From positions 4,070,318-4,134,317 of the forward strand of contig NZ_CP022522.1 in NCBI RefSeq assembly GCF_002850255.1: a stretch of 64,000 nt of DNA, read 5' to 3'. The DNA comes from Pseudoalteromonas sp. NC201 (lineage in GTDB: Bacteria; Pseudomonadota; Gammaproteobacteria; Enterobacterales; Alteromonadaceae). The first letter of the stretch is position 1, and each line of letters opens with the position of its first letter. The notes under the pieces were generated by a model. It was not told the DNA's origin. It ran no database searches and was given only the letters and a program-made list of their open reading frames with translations. Below, in pieces: positions 33,880-48,259 of this stretch. The translations under genes and the position numbers were made by a program.

Positions 33880-35992
33880 ATTTGTTCTCAAAGACCGTGA
33901 TTGCATTTTGCTTACGTGTGATAGCAAAAGTTAGATAACTGCCATCATTATCGATTAGCCTCATATTTAACAGATTTCCTTGTTCACTAGGATCGTAGGA
34001 CTTTAGTTCATTTTGCGATAAAGCTTCGGGGTCAAACTCCATTAGCTTTTTACCGTCAAAGTAAATTAACTCTGCTCCAAATAATGTAAAGTTGGGGAAA
34101 AATGGTTCAACGTAGGTGCTTTGCCCAGTAAATGCTCCCTCTTCGAGATCGTATAGCCGTACCTCTCTGAAAAAATTCTGCGTAATACACTTTGACTCTG
34201 TAAAGCAGGTAAACCAAAGAACATCTCTTATCGGCAGTAGGCGTTGCTTTCCAGTCATACTGTCTATAAGAAGCGCTCTATTTATCTTGCCCTTTTGTAC
34301 CACTACAGCTATCTGAGAATCATTAGACGCTTCAATCTCAACCACTTTCTCATCAAATGAGAATTCATTGACTAACTTACCAGTGAGGTCAAACACCTTG
34401 ATATCTTTATCTAATCTTATATAAATCAATGAATTACTTTTATTCACCTTAACCCGATAAGCAAACTCATCTAACTGTACTTGGCGAATAACACGGCCTT
34501 GCTTGTCTAAAAAACTAAGTAAATGCTCATTAATATGATCAACATTGGAAATAACAACAAATTGATCCATATTTTCCAATGCTGCGGCATCTCTGGCCCC
34601 TGCAATATCCAGCTGCTTGACAAGATCTTTTGAATACAGTGTAGTTACCACTTCAAAGTCTTTTTGTTGCGCCAAATATTTATCTTTTGCTACACGCCAA
34701 ATATTCCTATACTCGACTGATGAGTTATTTTTGATGTTCTCAACTTCAACTCCCAGATCGATGTCAAATGCTTTGACACTTTGGGACAGTAAATCAAACC
34801 AATATAGCTGGTTATCAACAATCGTAAAGTTGTTTACGACTCCTGTAATGGTTGCTACCTGGACTAGGTTACTGCCTTCAACATCGGTATAAAAAACTTC
34901 TGTAAACTCACTTTGCATCCGTTTGAAATACACTCGTCCGTTACTGGAGTCATAATGCAGTAATTGATCGCCAAATGAACTTGCGTTTGGAGAAGATATT
35001 CTAAACTCAAGCTCTCTTTTTCTATCGAAAATATAAAGTGCAGCAGTATGGCTCTTTTCACGAAAGCCTAGCTTGTCATAGAGTAGATAACGATTATCAA
35101 CTTCTAATAGGTTGCGAATTTGCTTATCACATCCCATTACTTTTTGCGCATCAGTTTCCTTCAAATAATCAATACGCCATATGGCACAAGCACCATCTGC
35201 AGTTTTCTCTCTGTAGAATAGGTGCGAAAGAGAAGTAGAAAAACCTAAAGGCTCTACACTGCTGTCAGGAAAAGTAAATTTCTTTGCATCATCGTGTTTC
35301 ATCGAACGAACAACAATAGATTTACTCGTGTCAGATTCCGACAAATAAGCATAATAATTGCTGTCAGGGTGCAATATTAAATAACTGTAATATGCCTCTT
35401 GCCAAGTGATAGCTCGCTCCTCAAAACTATCAAATGAATGCTCTTTAAAAGCGCTGAACGCTTGATTCTCATTTTTTTTAGCAGGGAGGAAATAAAGCAT
35501 TGATAGCGTGATTGCTACAACAAGAAGCATTAAGCCAATTAGTATTGTGGAGTAATTTTTTTTAGATTTTTTAGTGGGTGGTGGGGTTACTTCTGGATTA
35601 CTAGACTGGCCGCCATCTTCAAAAAGAACAATTTCTCTATCTACCGCTAAGCTATAACCTTTACGGTAGTGAGTCTTAATAATAACGCCTTTGAACTTTT
35701 CTGACTTTAGCAGTTTTCTGAGTTCAGAGATCGCTCTATTTATTGCGTTATCATCAACATAATGCTGACACCAAACGTCATCAATTAAGTCTTGTCTAGT
35801 TATAATCTGATCGATGTTAAGTAACAAATAGCAAAGAATCTTATAAAGCAGTGGCTCTAATTCTCTACTTTCGTCACCATCAGTGATTGTTTGCTTTTTG
35901 GGATCTAAAGTCCATTGAGCAAACTTAACAAATTGGACTGTTCTAGTGAAATTTACTTCTTTCATCACTTTTCCGTGCTTTACCTCATCCAT
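33878..35992 (-). CDS. Membrane-anchored winged-helix regulator (CadC/ToxR-like) with beta-propeller-like sensor
   Basis: 704 aa. An N-terminal OmpR-type winged helix (about 20-115: LEPLLYKILCYLLLN, ITRQDLIDDVW, NAINRAISELRKLL, THYRKGYSL) is followed by a Pro/Lys linker and one TM helix (about 148-168). The long periplasmic part (about 180-704) has repeated beta-rich units, consistent with a propeller. ToxR/CadC proteins use the periplasmic part to sense a signal and the winged helix to bind promoters from the membrane. It heads the minus-strand island next to the precursor/exporter operon and is the obvious candidate for controlling it. The internal ATG at 35965 (preceded by GGAAAAGTG) is an alternative start. 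No direct target motif is visible. Confidence 0.8.
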   Translation of the reverse strand: MDEVKHGKVMKEVNFTRTVQFVKFAQWTLDPKKQTITDGDESRELEPLLYKILCYLLLNIDQIITRQDLIDDVWCQHYVDDNAINRAISELRKLLKSEKFKGVIIKTHYRKGYSLAVDREIVLFEDGGQSSNPEVTPPPTKKSKKNYSTILIGLMLLVVAITLSMLYFLPAKKNENQAFSAFKEHSFDSFEERAITWQEAYYSYLILHPDSNYYAYLSESDTSKSIVVRSMKHDDAKKFTFPDSSVEPLGFSTSLSHLFYREKTADGACAIWRIDYLKETDAQKVMGCDKQIRNLLEVDNRYLLYDKLGFREKSHTAALYIFDRKRELEFRISSPNASSFGDQLLHYDSSNGRVYFKRMQSEFTEVFYTDVEGSNLVQVATITGVVNNFTIVDNQLYWFDLLSQSVKAFDIDLGVEVENIKNNSSVEYRNIWRVAKDKYLAQQKDFEVVTTLYSKDLVKQLDIAGARDAAALENMDQFVVISNVDHINEHLLSFLDKQGRVIRQVQLDEFAYRVKVNKSNSLIYIRLDKDIKVFDLTGKLVNEFSFDEKVVEIEASNDSQIAVVVQKGKINRALLIDSMTGKQRLLPIRDVLWFTCFTESKCITQNFFREVRLYDLEEGAFTGQSTYVEPFFPNFTLFGAELIYFDGKKLMEFDPEALSQNELKSYDPSEQGNLLNMRLIDNDGSYLTFAITRKQNAITVFENK

Positions 35993-36604
35993 GAAGCCTG
36001 CGAGTTTCCATTATCGAGAAGACAATACCTATTCTAAGATAACAAAGTTATTTTTCAATAAATACGAACAATTAAAGTAGCATAAAATATAACTTTACCA
36101 ACCACATTTAACCTAAAACTTAACGTTAAAAACAATAAGTTCAAGGGAATACGCTCACTTATACCCATTACAAATACAAAAGACAATATCGAACCATTAT
36201 TTCTTTTTTATCATGTAAAAAATGTTATTTTTCCTGGATATTTCAAAGTTCAGAGTACCAATAAAAAATAGAATATAAAAACAGAAAGTTACAGCCCATT
36301 CTATATAAAAAGAAGCAAGTGATGCTGTTCAATGCTTGAACAACTCTCGATACCTATTTGCATCGATGCATGCATAACAAATCTTCCTAGTATGGGAATG
36401 TCTATAAAGCTTTACACGTTGTCAGCTAGAAATAGTGTGAAGAAATAACTTAGCAGATCCGCTCTCACACCCGACTACTACCTCAGTATCTACGTACCGC
36501 AAGGCAAAATTAAGCCATTTAATTGATTTAAATGGCATGGTATATCCGCCCTAAAATTTAATAATAGCTAGATAGCAAGCCCTTAGTTCTTTACCTGTAC
36601 GCAT
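35993..36604. other. Intergenic region between the regulator gene and atpC
   Basis: About 610 bp, A+T rich, no gene supported. It contains the regulator's promoter and marks the right end of the peptide island, where base composition and strand organisation change to the conserved atp operon. Confidence 0.5.
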
Positions 36605-36608
36605 AAAA

Positions 36609-36631
36609 AAACCCACGCGATGCGTGGGTTT
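36609..36631 (-). terminator. Terminator of the atp operon
   Basis: AAACCCACGC-ATC-GCGTGGGTTT followed by TTTT on the minus strand, 24 nt after the atpC stop. Confidence 0.9.
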
Positions 36632-36654
36632 CCAATAACCAGATAGGTGGTTGC

Positions 36655-37071
36655 TTATTTGCGCAGCTGGCGAATAACGCGTAGTTGAGCAAGGGCTTCT
36701 TCTAGTTGTACTGCAGCTTGTTGGTAATCCAACTCACCGCTAGTACCAGAAGCCATTTGCGCTTGCGCTTCACGTTTAGCTTCTTCAGCAGCTTGCTCGT
36801 CAAGCTCTTCCGCACGAATAGCAACGTCCGCTAGAACAGTTACTGTTTGTGGTTGAACTTCAAGCGTACCGCCTGCAACGTAGATAACTTCTTCTGAGCT
36901 ATCCGCTTTAACCAAACGTACCATACCAGGTTTTAGGCCAGTCAGTAGTGGCGCGTGGCCTGGATGAATACCAAGCTCGCCTTCTCTACCTGTCACTTGG
37001 ATAGTAGTCACAGCGCCAGAGAACAAGCTCTGCTCTGCACTTACTACATCAAGGTGTACTGTCATTGCCAT
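36655..37071 (-). CDS. atpC: ATP synthase F1 epsilon subunit
   Basis: 138 aa, last gene of the atp operon. The N-terminal beta-sandwich ([19 protein letters not shown], ...[22 protein letters not shown]) and the C-terminal helical hairpin ([17 protein letters not shown]...) have the normal length. Epsilon links the rotor to F1 and inhibits ATP hydrolysis. It starts 13 nt after the atpD stop. Confidence 0.97.
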   Translation of the reverse strand: MAMTVHLDVVSAEQSLFSGAVTTIQVTGREGELGIHPGHAPLLTGLKPGMVRLVKADSSEEVIYVAGGTLEVQPQTVTVLADVAIRAEELDEQAAEEAKREAQAQMASGTSGELDYQQAAVQLEEALAQLRVIRQLRK

Positions 37072-37084
37072 AACAACCTCCTAA

Positions 37085-39363
<2,279 letters not shown>

Positions 39364-39415
39364 GACTCTCTCTCCGAATCTCGGTGAGTAGTTACCTACT
39401 CACCTTAATAACACA

Positions 39416-40957
39416 TTACCAAGTTTGCGTAGACTTGAACTTCTCAAGAAGCTCTTTAAGCTGCGCTTCGATCTCGGCGTTGTAGTTACCAGTTTCATTG
39501 ATTTGAGCCATTAGCTCTGCGTACTCGCTCTTAGCAAATGCGATTAGGCTTGCTTCGAAATCAAGGATCTTATTGATTTCGATATCTTTTAGGAAGCCTT
39601 TCTCTACTGCAAATAGCGATAATGACATATCAGCAACAGACATCGGTGCGTACTGTTTCTGCTTCATTAGCTCTGTTACACGCTCACCGTGTTCAAGCTG
39701 TGCACGTGTTGCATCATCAAGGTCAGAAGCGAACTGAGAGAACGCCGCTAGTTCACGGTACTGAGCTAGCGCTAGACGGATACCACCACCTAGTTTCTTA
39801 ACAATCTTAGTTTGAGCTGCACCACCTACACGAGATACCGAGATACCAGCGTTAACCGCTGGACGGATACCTGCGTTGAACAAGTCAGTTTCTAAGAAGA
39901 TCTGACCGTCAGTGATTGAGATAACGTTGGTAGGTACGAATGCAGAAACGTCACCACCTTGAGTTTCAATGATTGGCAATGCCGTCAATGAACCTGTTTT
40001 ACCTTTCACTTCACCATTTGTGAACTTCTCAACGTAGTCAGCGTTTACACGAGACGCACGCTCTAGAAGACGTGAGTGAAGATAGAAAACGTCACCAGGG
40101 TATGCTTCACGGCCTGGTGGACGCTTAAGTAGTAGTGAGATTTGACGGTAAGCAACAGCTTGCTTAGACAAATCATCATATACGATTAGTGCATCTTCAC
40201 CGCGGTCACGGAAGTATTCACCCATAGTACAACCAGAGAACGGCGCTAGGAATTGTAGCGCTGCAGATTCTGATGCAGAAGCAACTACTACGATAGTGTT
40301 TGCAAGCGCACCGTGCTCTTCTAGTTTACGTACTACGTTAGCAATTGTTGACGCTTTTTGACCAACCGCTACGTACACACACTTAACGCCTGTGTCTTTT
40401 TGGTTGATGATAGCATCGATTGCTAGTGCTGTTTTACCAGTCTGACGGTCACCGATCACAAGCTCACGCTGACCACGACCAACTGGGATCATCGCATCGA
40501 TAGACTTATAACCAGTTTGTACTGGCTCATCTACTGATTGACGCTCGATTACGCCAGGTGCGATTTTTTCAACTGGTTCAAAACCATCGTTATCAACAGC
40601 GCCTTTACCGTCGATTGGCTCACCTAGCGTGTTAACAACACGACCTAGTAGACCACGGCCTACTGGTACTTCAAGGATACGACCAGTTGATTTAACTTTT
40701 ACGCCTTCTTTAAGGTCAGCGTATGGACCCATTACTACAGCACCTACTGAGTCACGCTCAAGGTTTAGTGCGATAGCATAACGGTTGCCAGGAAGCTCGA
40801 TCATCTCACCCTGCATACAGTCAGCAAGACCGTGGATGCGGATGATACCGTCGGTAACAGATACGATAGTACCTTCATTACGCGCTTCACTTACAACTTC
40901 AAACTGCTCAATGCGTTGCTTGATCAGTGCAGAAATTTCTGTGGAATTAAGTTGCAT
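39416..40957 (-). CDS. atpA: ATP synthase F1 alpha subunit
   Basis: 513 aa, the same length as the E. coli subunit; non-catalytic nucleotide site. Walker [10 protein letters not shown], then [25 protein letters not shown] with ISVSRVGG near the C-terminal third. Standard N-terminus [16 protein letters not shown]. Confidence 0.98.
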   Translation of the reverse strand: MQLNSTEISALIKQRIEQFEVVSEARNEGTIVSVTDGIIRIHGLADCMQGEMIELPGNRYAIALNLERDSVGAVVMGPYADLKEGVKVKSTGRILEVPVGRGLLGRVVNTLGEPIDGKGAVDNDGFEPVEKIAPGVIERQSVDEPVQTGYKSIDAMIPVGRGQRELVIGDRQTGKTALAIDAIINQKDTGVKCVYVAVGQKASTIANVVRKLEEHGALANTIVVVASASESAALQFLAPFSGCTMGEYFRDRGEDALIVYDDLSKQAVAYRQISLLLKRPPGREAYPGDVFYLHSRLLERASRVNADYVEKFTNGEVKGKTGSLTALPIIETQGGDVSAFVPTNVISITDGQIFLETDLFNAGIRPAVNAGISVSRVGGAAQTKIVKKLGGGIRLALAQYRELAAFSQFASDLDDATRAQLEHGERVTELMKQKQYAPMSVADMSLSLFAVEKGFLKDIEINKILDFEASLIAFAKSEYAELMAQINETGNYNAEIEAQLKELLEKFKSTQTW

Positions 40958-40971
40958 GCTCTTTTTCCCAA

Positions 40972-41505
40972 TTACGATTGTAGCGACGTCGCAAGACGAT
41001 CTAACTTGCCGCGAACAGAACCGTCGATTACGGTGTCACCGGCTTTAATCACTAGGCCACTTACAATGGCTTCGTCGATGCTACAATTCAGCTTAACTTT
41101 GCGTGCGAAACGTTTCTCAAGTGCCGCGACCAATTTTGCTTGCGTATCATCTGCAAGCACTGTTGCTGAAACCACATCTACTTCGATTTCTTTGTCATAG
41201 TCTGCTTTTAATTCTGCAAACAATTCTGCAACAGCTGGGATGGCGGCTAAACGCTCATTTTCGGCCATCAGCTTGATAAGATTTTGACCTTGTTCGTTGA
41301 GTTGCTCAGCACATAACTTGATAATGATTTCAGACTGCTGTGATTCAGTAGCGATGCTACCAAGTAGCGCCTGAACCTGTTCGTCGCTGGTAACTTGACC
41401 AGCGAAGAACAGCATTTCATTCCAAGCTTCAACTGTGCCTTTTTCAACGGCAAGTTCAAAAGCTGCTTTAGCGTATGGGCGAGCGATAGTAGTCAATTCA
41501 GACAT
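40972..41505 (-). CDS. atpH: ATP synthase F1 delta subunit
   Basis: 177 aa from the ATG at 41505, the usual E. coli length. The upstream ATG at 41511 overlaps the AGGAGG ribosome binding site, so the second ATG (spacing 8) is preferred. The N-terminus [16 protein letters not shown] is typical of the stator subunit that holds F1 to subunit b. Confidence 0.95.
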   Translation of the reverse strand: MSELTTIARPYAKAAFELAVEKGTVEAWNEMLFFAGQVTSDEQVQALLGSIATESQQSEIIIKLCAEQLNEQGQNLIKLMAENERLAAIPAVAELFAELKADYDKEIEVDVVSATVLADDTQAKLVAALEKRFARKVKLNCSIDEAIVSGLVIKAGDTVIDGSVRGKLDRLATSLQS

Positions 41506-41521
41506 GCTCATACCCTCCTAC

Positions 41522-41992
41522 TTAAAGCTCAGCGACAAGTTTTTCAACGATGTCACTGTGTGTGGCTTGATTGATTTCACGCTCTAAAATCTTCTCAGCA
41601 CCTGCGATAGAAAGTGCAGCGACTTGTGAGCGCAGCTCTTCTTTCACACGGTTGCGCTCAGACTCAATTTCAGAGTGTCCCTGAGCAATGATTTTTTCAC
41701 GCTCTTGCTGACCACGAGTAGTCTCTTCGTCAACAATTAGCGCAGCACGCTTCTTAGCTTGTTCGATGATTTCAGCCGCTTGTGCTTTCGCTTCTTTCAA
41801 CTGTTCAGCACCTTGTGCACGTACGCGCCCAAGTTCTTTCTCAGCTTCATCAGATGCCGCTAAACCATCTTCAATTTTCTTCTGGCGAGCTTCAATTGCA
41901 TCATTTAGCGGTGGCCATACATATTTCATACAGAAAAGTACGAATACCGTAAACGCAATTAATTCACCGATTAGAGTGAGGTTAATATCCAC
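41522..41992 (-). CDS. atpF: ATP synthase Fo subunit b
   Basis: 156 aa from the GTG at 41992, which is 7 nt from GGAGG and gives the canonical length. An open frame can begin at a GTG at 41998, but that codon overlaps the ribosome binding site. One membrane helix ([19 protein letters not shown]) precedes a long charged helix that dimerises as the peripheral stalk. Confidence 0.93.
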   Translation of the reverse strand: MDINLTLIGELIAFTVFVLFCMKYVWPPLNDAIEARQKKIEDGLAASDEAEKELGRVRAQGAEQLKEAKAQAAEIIEQAKKRAALIVDEETTRGQQEREKIIAQGHSEIESERNRVKEELRSQVAALSIAGAEKILEREINQATHSDIVEKLVAEL

Positions 41993-42034
41993 AACCACTC
42001 CTCCTTAAAATAGTAAACTGTTCAAAAATTAGAA

Positions 42035-42295
<261 letters not shown>

Positions 42296-42327
42296 TTAAA
42301 GTTAAAGTTAATTTTTTAAAAAATCTG

Positions 42328-43188
<861 letters not shown>

Positions 43189-43200
43189 TTATCCCAAAAG

Positions 43201-43581
43201 TTAATGATTAAAAAAAATCAGGACCAACCATTGTGTCAGCATCACGAGCATATACGCGCCAAAGAAAGGCAGCATCATTACTGAAAAATGCTTAAAAATC
43301 AGTGCAAAGAGCACAACAGTTAGCAAAAATTTTAATCCATTTCCTCGTTTTATCGAGGAATATACTTGATTTGCTTTGCTTGCACCCATAAATCGAAAGG
43401 CGTAAGCAGCAAATACAAAATTAGGGAGTACCAACACAGCGCCGCCAGCTAATGCTGAAACTCCGGCTTGTACTCCCCAACCTATAAAAACGATTACTGC
43501 AGCGACTAATGCTACGATACCCTGAATCAAAACACCTTGTAATGCGGCTCGCCTATATGGACGGGCTAACGAATGAGTCAC
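43201..43581 (-). CDS. atpI: ATP synthase subunit I
   Basis: 126 aa membrane protein with four hydrophobic segments, first gene of the atp operon. It probably assists c-ring assembly. The frame begins MTHSLARPYRRAALQG, with the next gene atpB 15 nt downstream. Confidence 0.9.
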   Translation of the reverse strand: MTHSLARPYRRAALQGVLIQGIVALVAAVIVFIGWGVQAGVSALAGGAVLVLPNFVFAAYAFRFMGASKANQVYSSIKRGNGLKFLLTVVLFALIFKHFSVMMLPFFGAYMLVMLTQWLVLIFFNH

Positions 43582-43634
43582 TTTATATTAACCTTAATGA
43601 CGTTAAATTTTATCAGGGTATGAAAACTGGCGAA

Positions 43635-43662
43635 ATTATACTTGTTTCTGCTTAATTTGCAA
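43635..43662 (-). promoter_or_regulatory. Promoter of the atp operon
   Basis: On the minus strand TTGCAA, a 16-nt spacer and a perfect TATAAT lie about 54 bp upstream of the atpI start. Confidence 0.7.
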
Positions 43663-43870
43663 CTTGACGAGGCGAAATGTGACGTTTTTTGGACGCCAAA
43701 TAGGTCAAAATTTGTTAGGGAGGAAGGCTTAAATTAAAGCCTGTACAAGAGTGGCTATTTTTCCATCAAAGTTCTTAGTATTCTCGCTATTTCGCAGCAT
43801 ATCGGTGAGGAAATAGCGGCGCAAAATAAAGCACCGCATTCACGCATTAGTCAATTAGTTAAGTTTACCG

Positions 43871-44809
43871 TTAGTCAGCTTCATTCATTTCAGAGTTAAT
43901 ACGCCCCAAAATACCATCAAGCTCATCCAGACTAGCATAGGAAATAACCAGTTTACCTTTGCCTTTTTGGTTATAGTTGATCTCAACTTTTGCGCCTAAG
44001 TTTTCCTGCAATTGCTGTTCAAGCAGCTTCACATCAGGATCTTTTTGCTTCGCTTCTTTTTTCTCAACAGGCTCTAAAATGGTGCGAACCAGTTTTTCGG
44101 TTTCTCTTACGGTTAATCCTTTGGCCACAGCAGTTCTTGCTGCTTCAGATTGCGCTTCACCAGTTAGGGCAAGTAAACAACGAGCATGACCCATTTCTAT
44201 GTCGCCATGTTCCAACAAGATTTTTACATCATCGTTGAGATTGTTGAGACGAAGTAAATTGGTGACCGTCGTACGCGATTTACCCACCGCATCAGCAACC
44301 TGCTGATGCGTGAGTTCAAATTCATTAAGCAATCGATCTAGAGCAATTGCTTCTTCCATCGCATTGAGGTCTTCACGCTGAATGTTTTCAATAAGGGCAA
44401 TAGCAACAGCCGCTTCATCCGGCACATCTTTGATTAAACAAGGAACGGTATCTTGCTTTGCCAGTTGTGCCGCACGCCAACGTCTCTCACCGGCAATAAT
44501 TTCAAAGCTTTGCGTGGTAACTTTACGCACCACAATAGGCTGTAAAATCCCCTGTGAACGGATCGAACTCGCCAGTTCCTCAAGTGCCTGTTCAGACATA
44601 TCTTTACGCGGCTGATATTTACCTGGCTTTAGCCACTCAATAGGTAATCGTTGTAACTCTTGTTCAACCGCCGATTCGGCAGGTGCTTCACTGACTGTCG
44701 CAACCGCTTCTTGTTGATTAGGCACAGGTGCCGCAGCACTTGGATTAGGTTTAGCTGAGCTGAGTAGGGCATCCAACCCTCGGCCTAAACCACGTTTTTT
44801 AACCGACAT
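43871..44809 (-). CDS. parB: Chromosome partitioning protein ParB
   Basis: 312 aa. The N-terminus SVKKRGLGRGLDALL, the ParB/Spo0J CTPase box (GERRWRAAQLAKQ), and the helix-turn-helix DAVGKSRTTVTNLLRLNNL identify it. It binds parS and loads as a sliding clamp to segregate the origin region with ParA. A parS-like site is found at 56231-56246. It follows parA by 15 nt. Confidence 0.95.
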   Translation of the reverse strand: MSVKKRGLGRGLDALLSSAKPNPSAAAPVPNQQEAVATVSEAPAESAVEQELQRLPIEWLKPGKYQPRKDMSEQALEELASSIRSQGILQPIVVRKVTTQSFEIIAGERRWRAAQLAKQDTVPCLIKDVPDEAAVAIALIENIQREDLNAMEEAIALDRLLNEFELTHQQVADAVGKSRTTVTNLLRLNNLNDDVKILLEHGDIEMGHARCLLALTGEAQSEAARTAVAKGLTVRETEKLVRTILEPVEKKEAKQKDPDVKLLEQQLQENLGAKVEINYNQKGKGKLVISYASLDELDGILGRINSEMNEAD

Positions 44810-44824
44810 GTTCTTTTTATCCTC

Positions 44825-45610
44825 TTAGGCAACCGCAGCTGCTTGCTTTTCTTTGCGTCTTAGCATTTCACCCGCTAGCGCTAGATAAGCTTTCGCACCG
44901 CTTGATGCTCTATCATAATACATCGCAGGCGCTCCAAAACTTGGCGCCTCCGCTAATCGCACATTACGAGGGATCACAGTCCGGTACACTTTATCGCCAA
45001 AGTGTTGTTTTAACTGCTCAGATACGTCGTTAGCTAGACGATTACGCGGGTCGTACATAGTGCGCAAAATACCTTCAATTTGCAATCCTGGATTCACCAA
45101 CTTACCGAGTTGGGTAATGGTGTCCATTAAAGCTGTTAATCCCTCCAGTGCATAATATTCACACTGCATCGGAACTAAAACCGCATCGGCGGCAGCCATG
45201 GCATTTACCGTTAGCATATTTAATGAAGGTGGACAGTCGATGAATATATACTCATATTTATCTTTTATCGTCTCAAGGGCGTTGCGTAGTCTCACTTCGC
45301 GCGCAAACAACTCCATCAGTTTGACTTCTGCCGCGGTTACATCCCCATTGGCTGCGATCAAATGATACTCACCACTGGTTTCTGTGGTGATCACTTGATC
45401 CATTGGCGCTTCTTCGATCAATAGATCATAAACCGTTGCGACATCGGCGTATTTATCAACACCACTGCCCATGGTTGCATTGCCTTGAGGATCGAGATCG
45501 ATCAACAGAACTTTACGTTTAGTCGCCGCCATGGACGCGGCTAAATTCACCGCAGTGGTTGTTTTACCAACACCACCTTTTTGGTTTGCTATTGCAATGA
45601 CTCTTGCCAC
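44825..45610 (-). CDS. parA: Chromosome partitioning ATPase ParA
   Basis: 261 aa Walker-type ATPase. The deviant Walker A is KGGVGKTTT (residues 10-18); DLDPQGNAT and YIFIDCPPSLNMLT are the switch and Walker B motifs. It forms nucleoid-bound dimers that pull ParB-parS complexes. It lies between rsmG and parB, the classical mnmG-rsmG-parA-parB order near oriC. Confidence 0.96.
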   Translation of the reverse strand: MARVIAIANQKGGVGKTTTAVNLAASMAATKRKVLLIDLDPQGNATMGSGVDKYADVATVYDLLIEEAPMDQVITTETSGEYHLIAANGDVTAAEVKLMELFAREVRLRNALETIKDKYEYIFIDCPPSLNMLTVNAMAAADAVLVPMQCEYYALEGLTALMDTITQLGKLVNPGLQIEGILRTMYDPRNRLANDVSEQLKQHFGDKVYRTVIPRNVRLAEAPSFGAPAMYYDRASSGAKAYLALAGEMLRRKEKQAAAVA

Positions 45611-45624
45611 ATTGTCCTCGACAA

Positions 45625-46245
45625 TTAATCTTTAGAAAGAATGATTAAATGGCGCTCACCTTCAAGCTTGGGCACCACTAAACTAATATCTTGCGATAAA
45701 CTCACGCCGTTTGGTAGTTGTTCTAGCTCATCCGCAGGGTATTGACCCTTTAGTGCTAAGAATACACCTTGGTTATCGATTAAATGTGAACACCACTGGA
45801 TCATATCTTGTAGTGATGCAAAAGCACGGCTGAGTACACCGTCTAATTTAACACTTGGCTGATATTCTTCAACTCGAGACTGCACTGGGGTAACATTCTC
45901 AATGCCAAGCCCATGTTTTACCTGCATTAAAAATCGAACTCTTTTACCAAGGCTATCAAGAAGAACAAAATTGATGTCCGGTCTAGCTATCGCTAAAACC
46001 ATACCCGGTAAACCCGGTCCGGTGCCAACATCAATATAGTTACTGCCCGTTAAGTGTGGCGCAACAACCAAAGAATCCATGATGTGTTTTACCATCATTT
46101 CTTTTGGGTCACGAACGGAAGTGAGGTTGTAGGCTTTGTTCCATTTATCCAGCAGCTGGACATATTCGACCAACTGCTGCTTTTGTTGTTCGCTGAGCTC
46201 GATAGAGGTATCAGCGAGTAATTCATTCAATTGTTCTAGTAACAC
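45625..46245 (-). CDS. rsmG: 16S rRNA m7G527 methyltransferase
   Basis: 206 aa Rossmann-fold methyltransferase (GidB). SAM motif [29 protein letters not shown] and HIMDSL are the family signatures. Methylates G527 in the decoding region. 15 nt after mnmG. Confidence 0.96.
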   Translation of the reverse strand: MLLEQLNELLADTSIELSEQQKQQLVEYVQLLDKWNKAYNLTSVRDPKEMMVKHIMDSLVVAPHLTGSNYIDVGTGPGLPGMVLAIARPDINFVLLDSLGKRVRFLMQVKHGLGIENVTPVQSRVEEYQPSVKLDGVLSRAFASLQDMIQWCSHLIDNQGVFLALKGQYPADELEQLPNGVSLSQDISLVVPKLEGERHLIILSKD

Positions 46246-46260
46246 AGTGTTCCACTGCTA

Positions 46261-48150
46261 TTACGCCGACTTACGTAATAGCCCTTGCTTTTTCAGATAC
46301 ACTAATAATAGCGAAATAGCAGCAGGGGTGATACCAGAAATACGTGAAGCTTGGCCAATCGTTTGTGGACGAGCATCACTCAGCTTTGCCACAACCTCAT
46401 TTGACAGGCCGCTTACCAGGCTATAATCAAACTCAGCAGGCAGTAATGCCTCTTCATGACGAAGCTGTTTATTAATCTCATCTTGTTGACGCGCAATGTA
46501 ACCGGCGTACTTAGTTTGGATCTCAACCTGTTCAAGGGCTGGAATATTATCAAACTCAGATCCTAATCCTTCGATTGCCATCAGGTCGTGATAATTAACC
46601 TCTGGACGGCGGATCAGATCTTCAAGACTGGCTTCGCGTACCAGTGGTTTTTTCAATAATCCATTTACCGCTTCAAGTGCAGGGTGATCTTTATGGATCC
46701 AAGTATTGCGCAGACGCTGTGCTTCTTGTTCCATAACTTCAAGCTTGTCGTTGTATGCAGCCCAGCGTTCATCGTCAACTAAACCTAATTCGCGACCTTT
46801 TTCCGTTAGACGTAAATCCGCATTGTCTTCACGTAGTAACAAACGGTATTCAGCACGAGAGGTAAACATACGATAAGGTTCTTTTGTACCAAGCGTTGCT
46901 AAGTCGTCAATCAACACACCGGCATAAGCTTCATCACGGCGCGGTGTCCATGCTTCACGGCCTTGAACTTGAAGAGCTGCGTTCATACCCGCAATCAAAC
47001 CTTGGGCACCAGCTTCTTCATAACCGGTTGTACCGTTTATTTGACCTGCAAAGAATAAGCCATTGATAAACTTAGTTTCTAATGATTGCTTTAGGTCTCG
47101 AGGATCGAAGAAGTCGTACTCAATTGCATAACCAGGACGACAAATATGCGCATTCTCAAAGCCTTTAATTGAACGCACGATCTCCAGTTGGATATCAAAT
47201 GGTAAGCTGGTGGAGATACCATTTGGATACAGCTCGTACGACGTTAAGCCTTCAGGTTCTACGAAGATCTGATGCTTTTCTTTATCAGCAAAACGCACAA
47301 TTTTATCTTCGATGGAAGGACAGTAACGCGGACCAATCCCCTCAATCACGCCAGCATACATCGGCGAGCGATGTAAGTTATTACGGATCACATCATGGGT
47401 TTTTTCATTGGTATAGGTGATATAACAAGGGATCTGTTTTGGATGATCAGACACTTTGCCCATAAACGAGAAAACCGGAGTAGGGGTATCGCCTGGTTGC
47501 TCTTGCATCACTGAAAAATCAACCGTTCTTGCATCGATACGTGGTGGTGTACCCGTTTTTAGTCGATCAACTCTAAAAGGCATTTCACGTAAACGCTCAG
47601 CCAAAGCGATAGAAGGAGGATCGCCAGCACGGCCGCCTTTGAAGTTTTCTAAACCAATATGGATCTGGCCACCCAAGAAAGTACCAACCGTTAGCACCAC
47701 TGAAAAAGCGCTAAAGCGTAAACCCATTTGAGTTACGACACCTTTGACCTGATCACCTTCAACAATCAGATCATCACAAGATTGTTGGAAGATCTTTAAG
47801 TTTTCTTGATGTTGCAAAATGTCTTGGATCGCCGCTTTATATAATGCGCGATCTGCCTGAGCACGAGTCGCTCGTACCGCAGGGCCTTTCGATGAATTAA
47901 GGGTTCTAAATTGGATCCCACCTTTGTCGATTGCTTTGGCCATTGCACCACCAAGCGCATCGATCTCTTTAACCAAATGACCTTTACCAATCCCACCAAT
48001 AGCTGGGTTACACGACATTTGGCCTAAGGTATCCATATTGTGTGTTAACAATAAGGTATTCATACCCATACGTGCAGCTGCAAGTGCAGCTTCAGTGCCT
48101 GCGTGTCCACCACCAACAACGATGACATCAAAATGTTCATGATAAATCAT
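46261..48150 (-). CDS. mnmG: tRNA uridine 5-carboxymethylaminomethyl modification enzyme (FAD-dependent)
   Basis: 629 aa. FAD motif [12 protein letters not shown] at the N-terminus and the family signature TGTPPRID are present, as is [22 protein letters not shown]. With MnmE (54527-55891) it modifies wobble U34 of several tRNAs. First gene of mnmG-rsmG-parA-parB; its promoter lies on the left edge of oriC. Confidence 0.97.
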   Translation of the reverse strand: MIYHEHFDVIVVGGGHAGTEAALAAARMGMNTLLLTHNMDTLGQMSCNPAIGGIGKGHLVKEIDALGGAMAKAIDKGGIQFRTLNSSKGPAVRATRAQADRALYKAAIQDILQHQENLKIFQQSCDDLIVEGDQVKGVVTQMGLRFSAFSVVLTVGTFLGGQIHIGLENFKGGRAGDPPSIALAERLREMPFRVDRLKTGTPPRIDARTVDFSVMQEQPGDTPTPVFSFMGKVSDHPKQIPCYITYTNEKTHDVIRNNLHRSPMYAGVIEGIGPRYCPSIEDKIVRFADKEKHQIFVEPEGLTSYELYPNGISTSLPFDIQLEIVRSIKGFENAHICRPGYAIEYDFFDPRDLKQSLETKFINGLFFAGQINGTTGYEEAGAQGLIAGMNAALQVQGREAWTPRRDEAYAGVLIDDLATLGTKEPYRMFTSRAEYRLLLREDNADLRLTEKGRELGLVDDERWAAYNDKLEVMEQEAQRLRNTWIHKDHPALEAVNGLLKKPLVREASLEDLIRRPEVNYHDLMAIEGLGSEFDNIPALEQVEIQTKYAGYIARQQDEINKQLRHEEALLPAEFDYSLVSGLSNEVVAKLSDARPQTIGQASRISGITPAAISLLLVYLKKQGLLRKSA

Positions 48151-48198
48151 TTACGGGATCCTACTTAAAACAACCGAGCAAATTTAGAAAGGATGCGT

Positions 48199-48227
48199 AT
48201 TCTACCTAGAATTAACCAGAAGTGAAA
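48199..48227 (-). promoter_or_regulatory. mnmG promoter at the origin border
   Basis: TTTCAC, 17-nt spacer, TAGAAT on the minus strand, about 49 bp upstream of the mnmG start and adjacent to the GATC-rich origin. Confidence 0.55.
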
Positions 48228-48259
48228 TGGTTAAACTTTGTACAACGCAAAAAAGAAAT

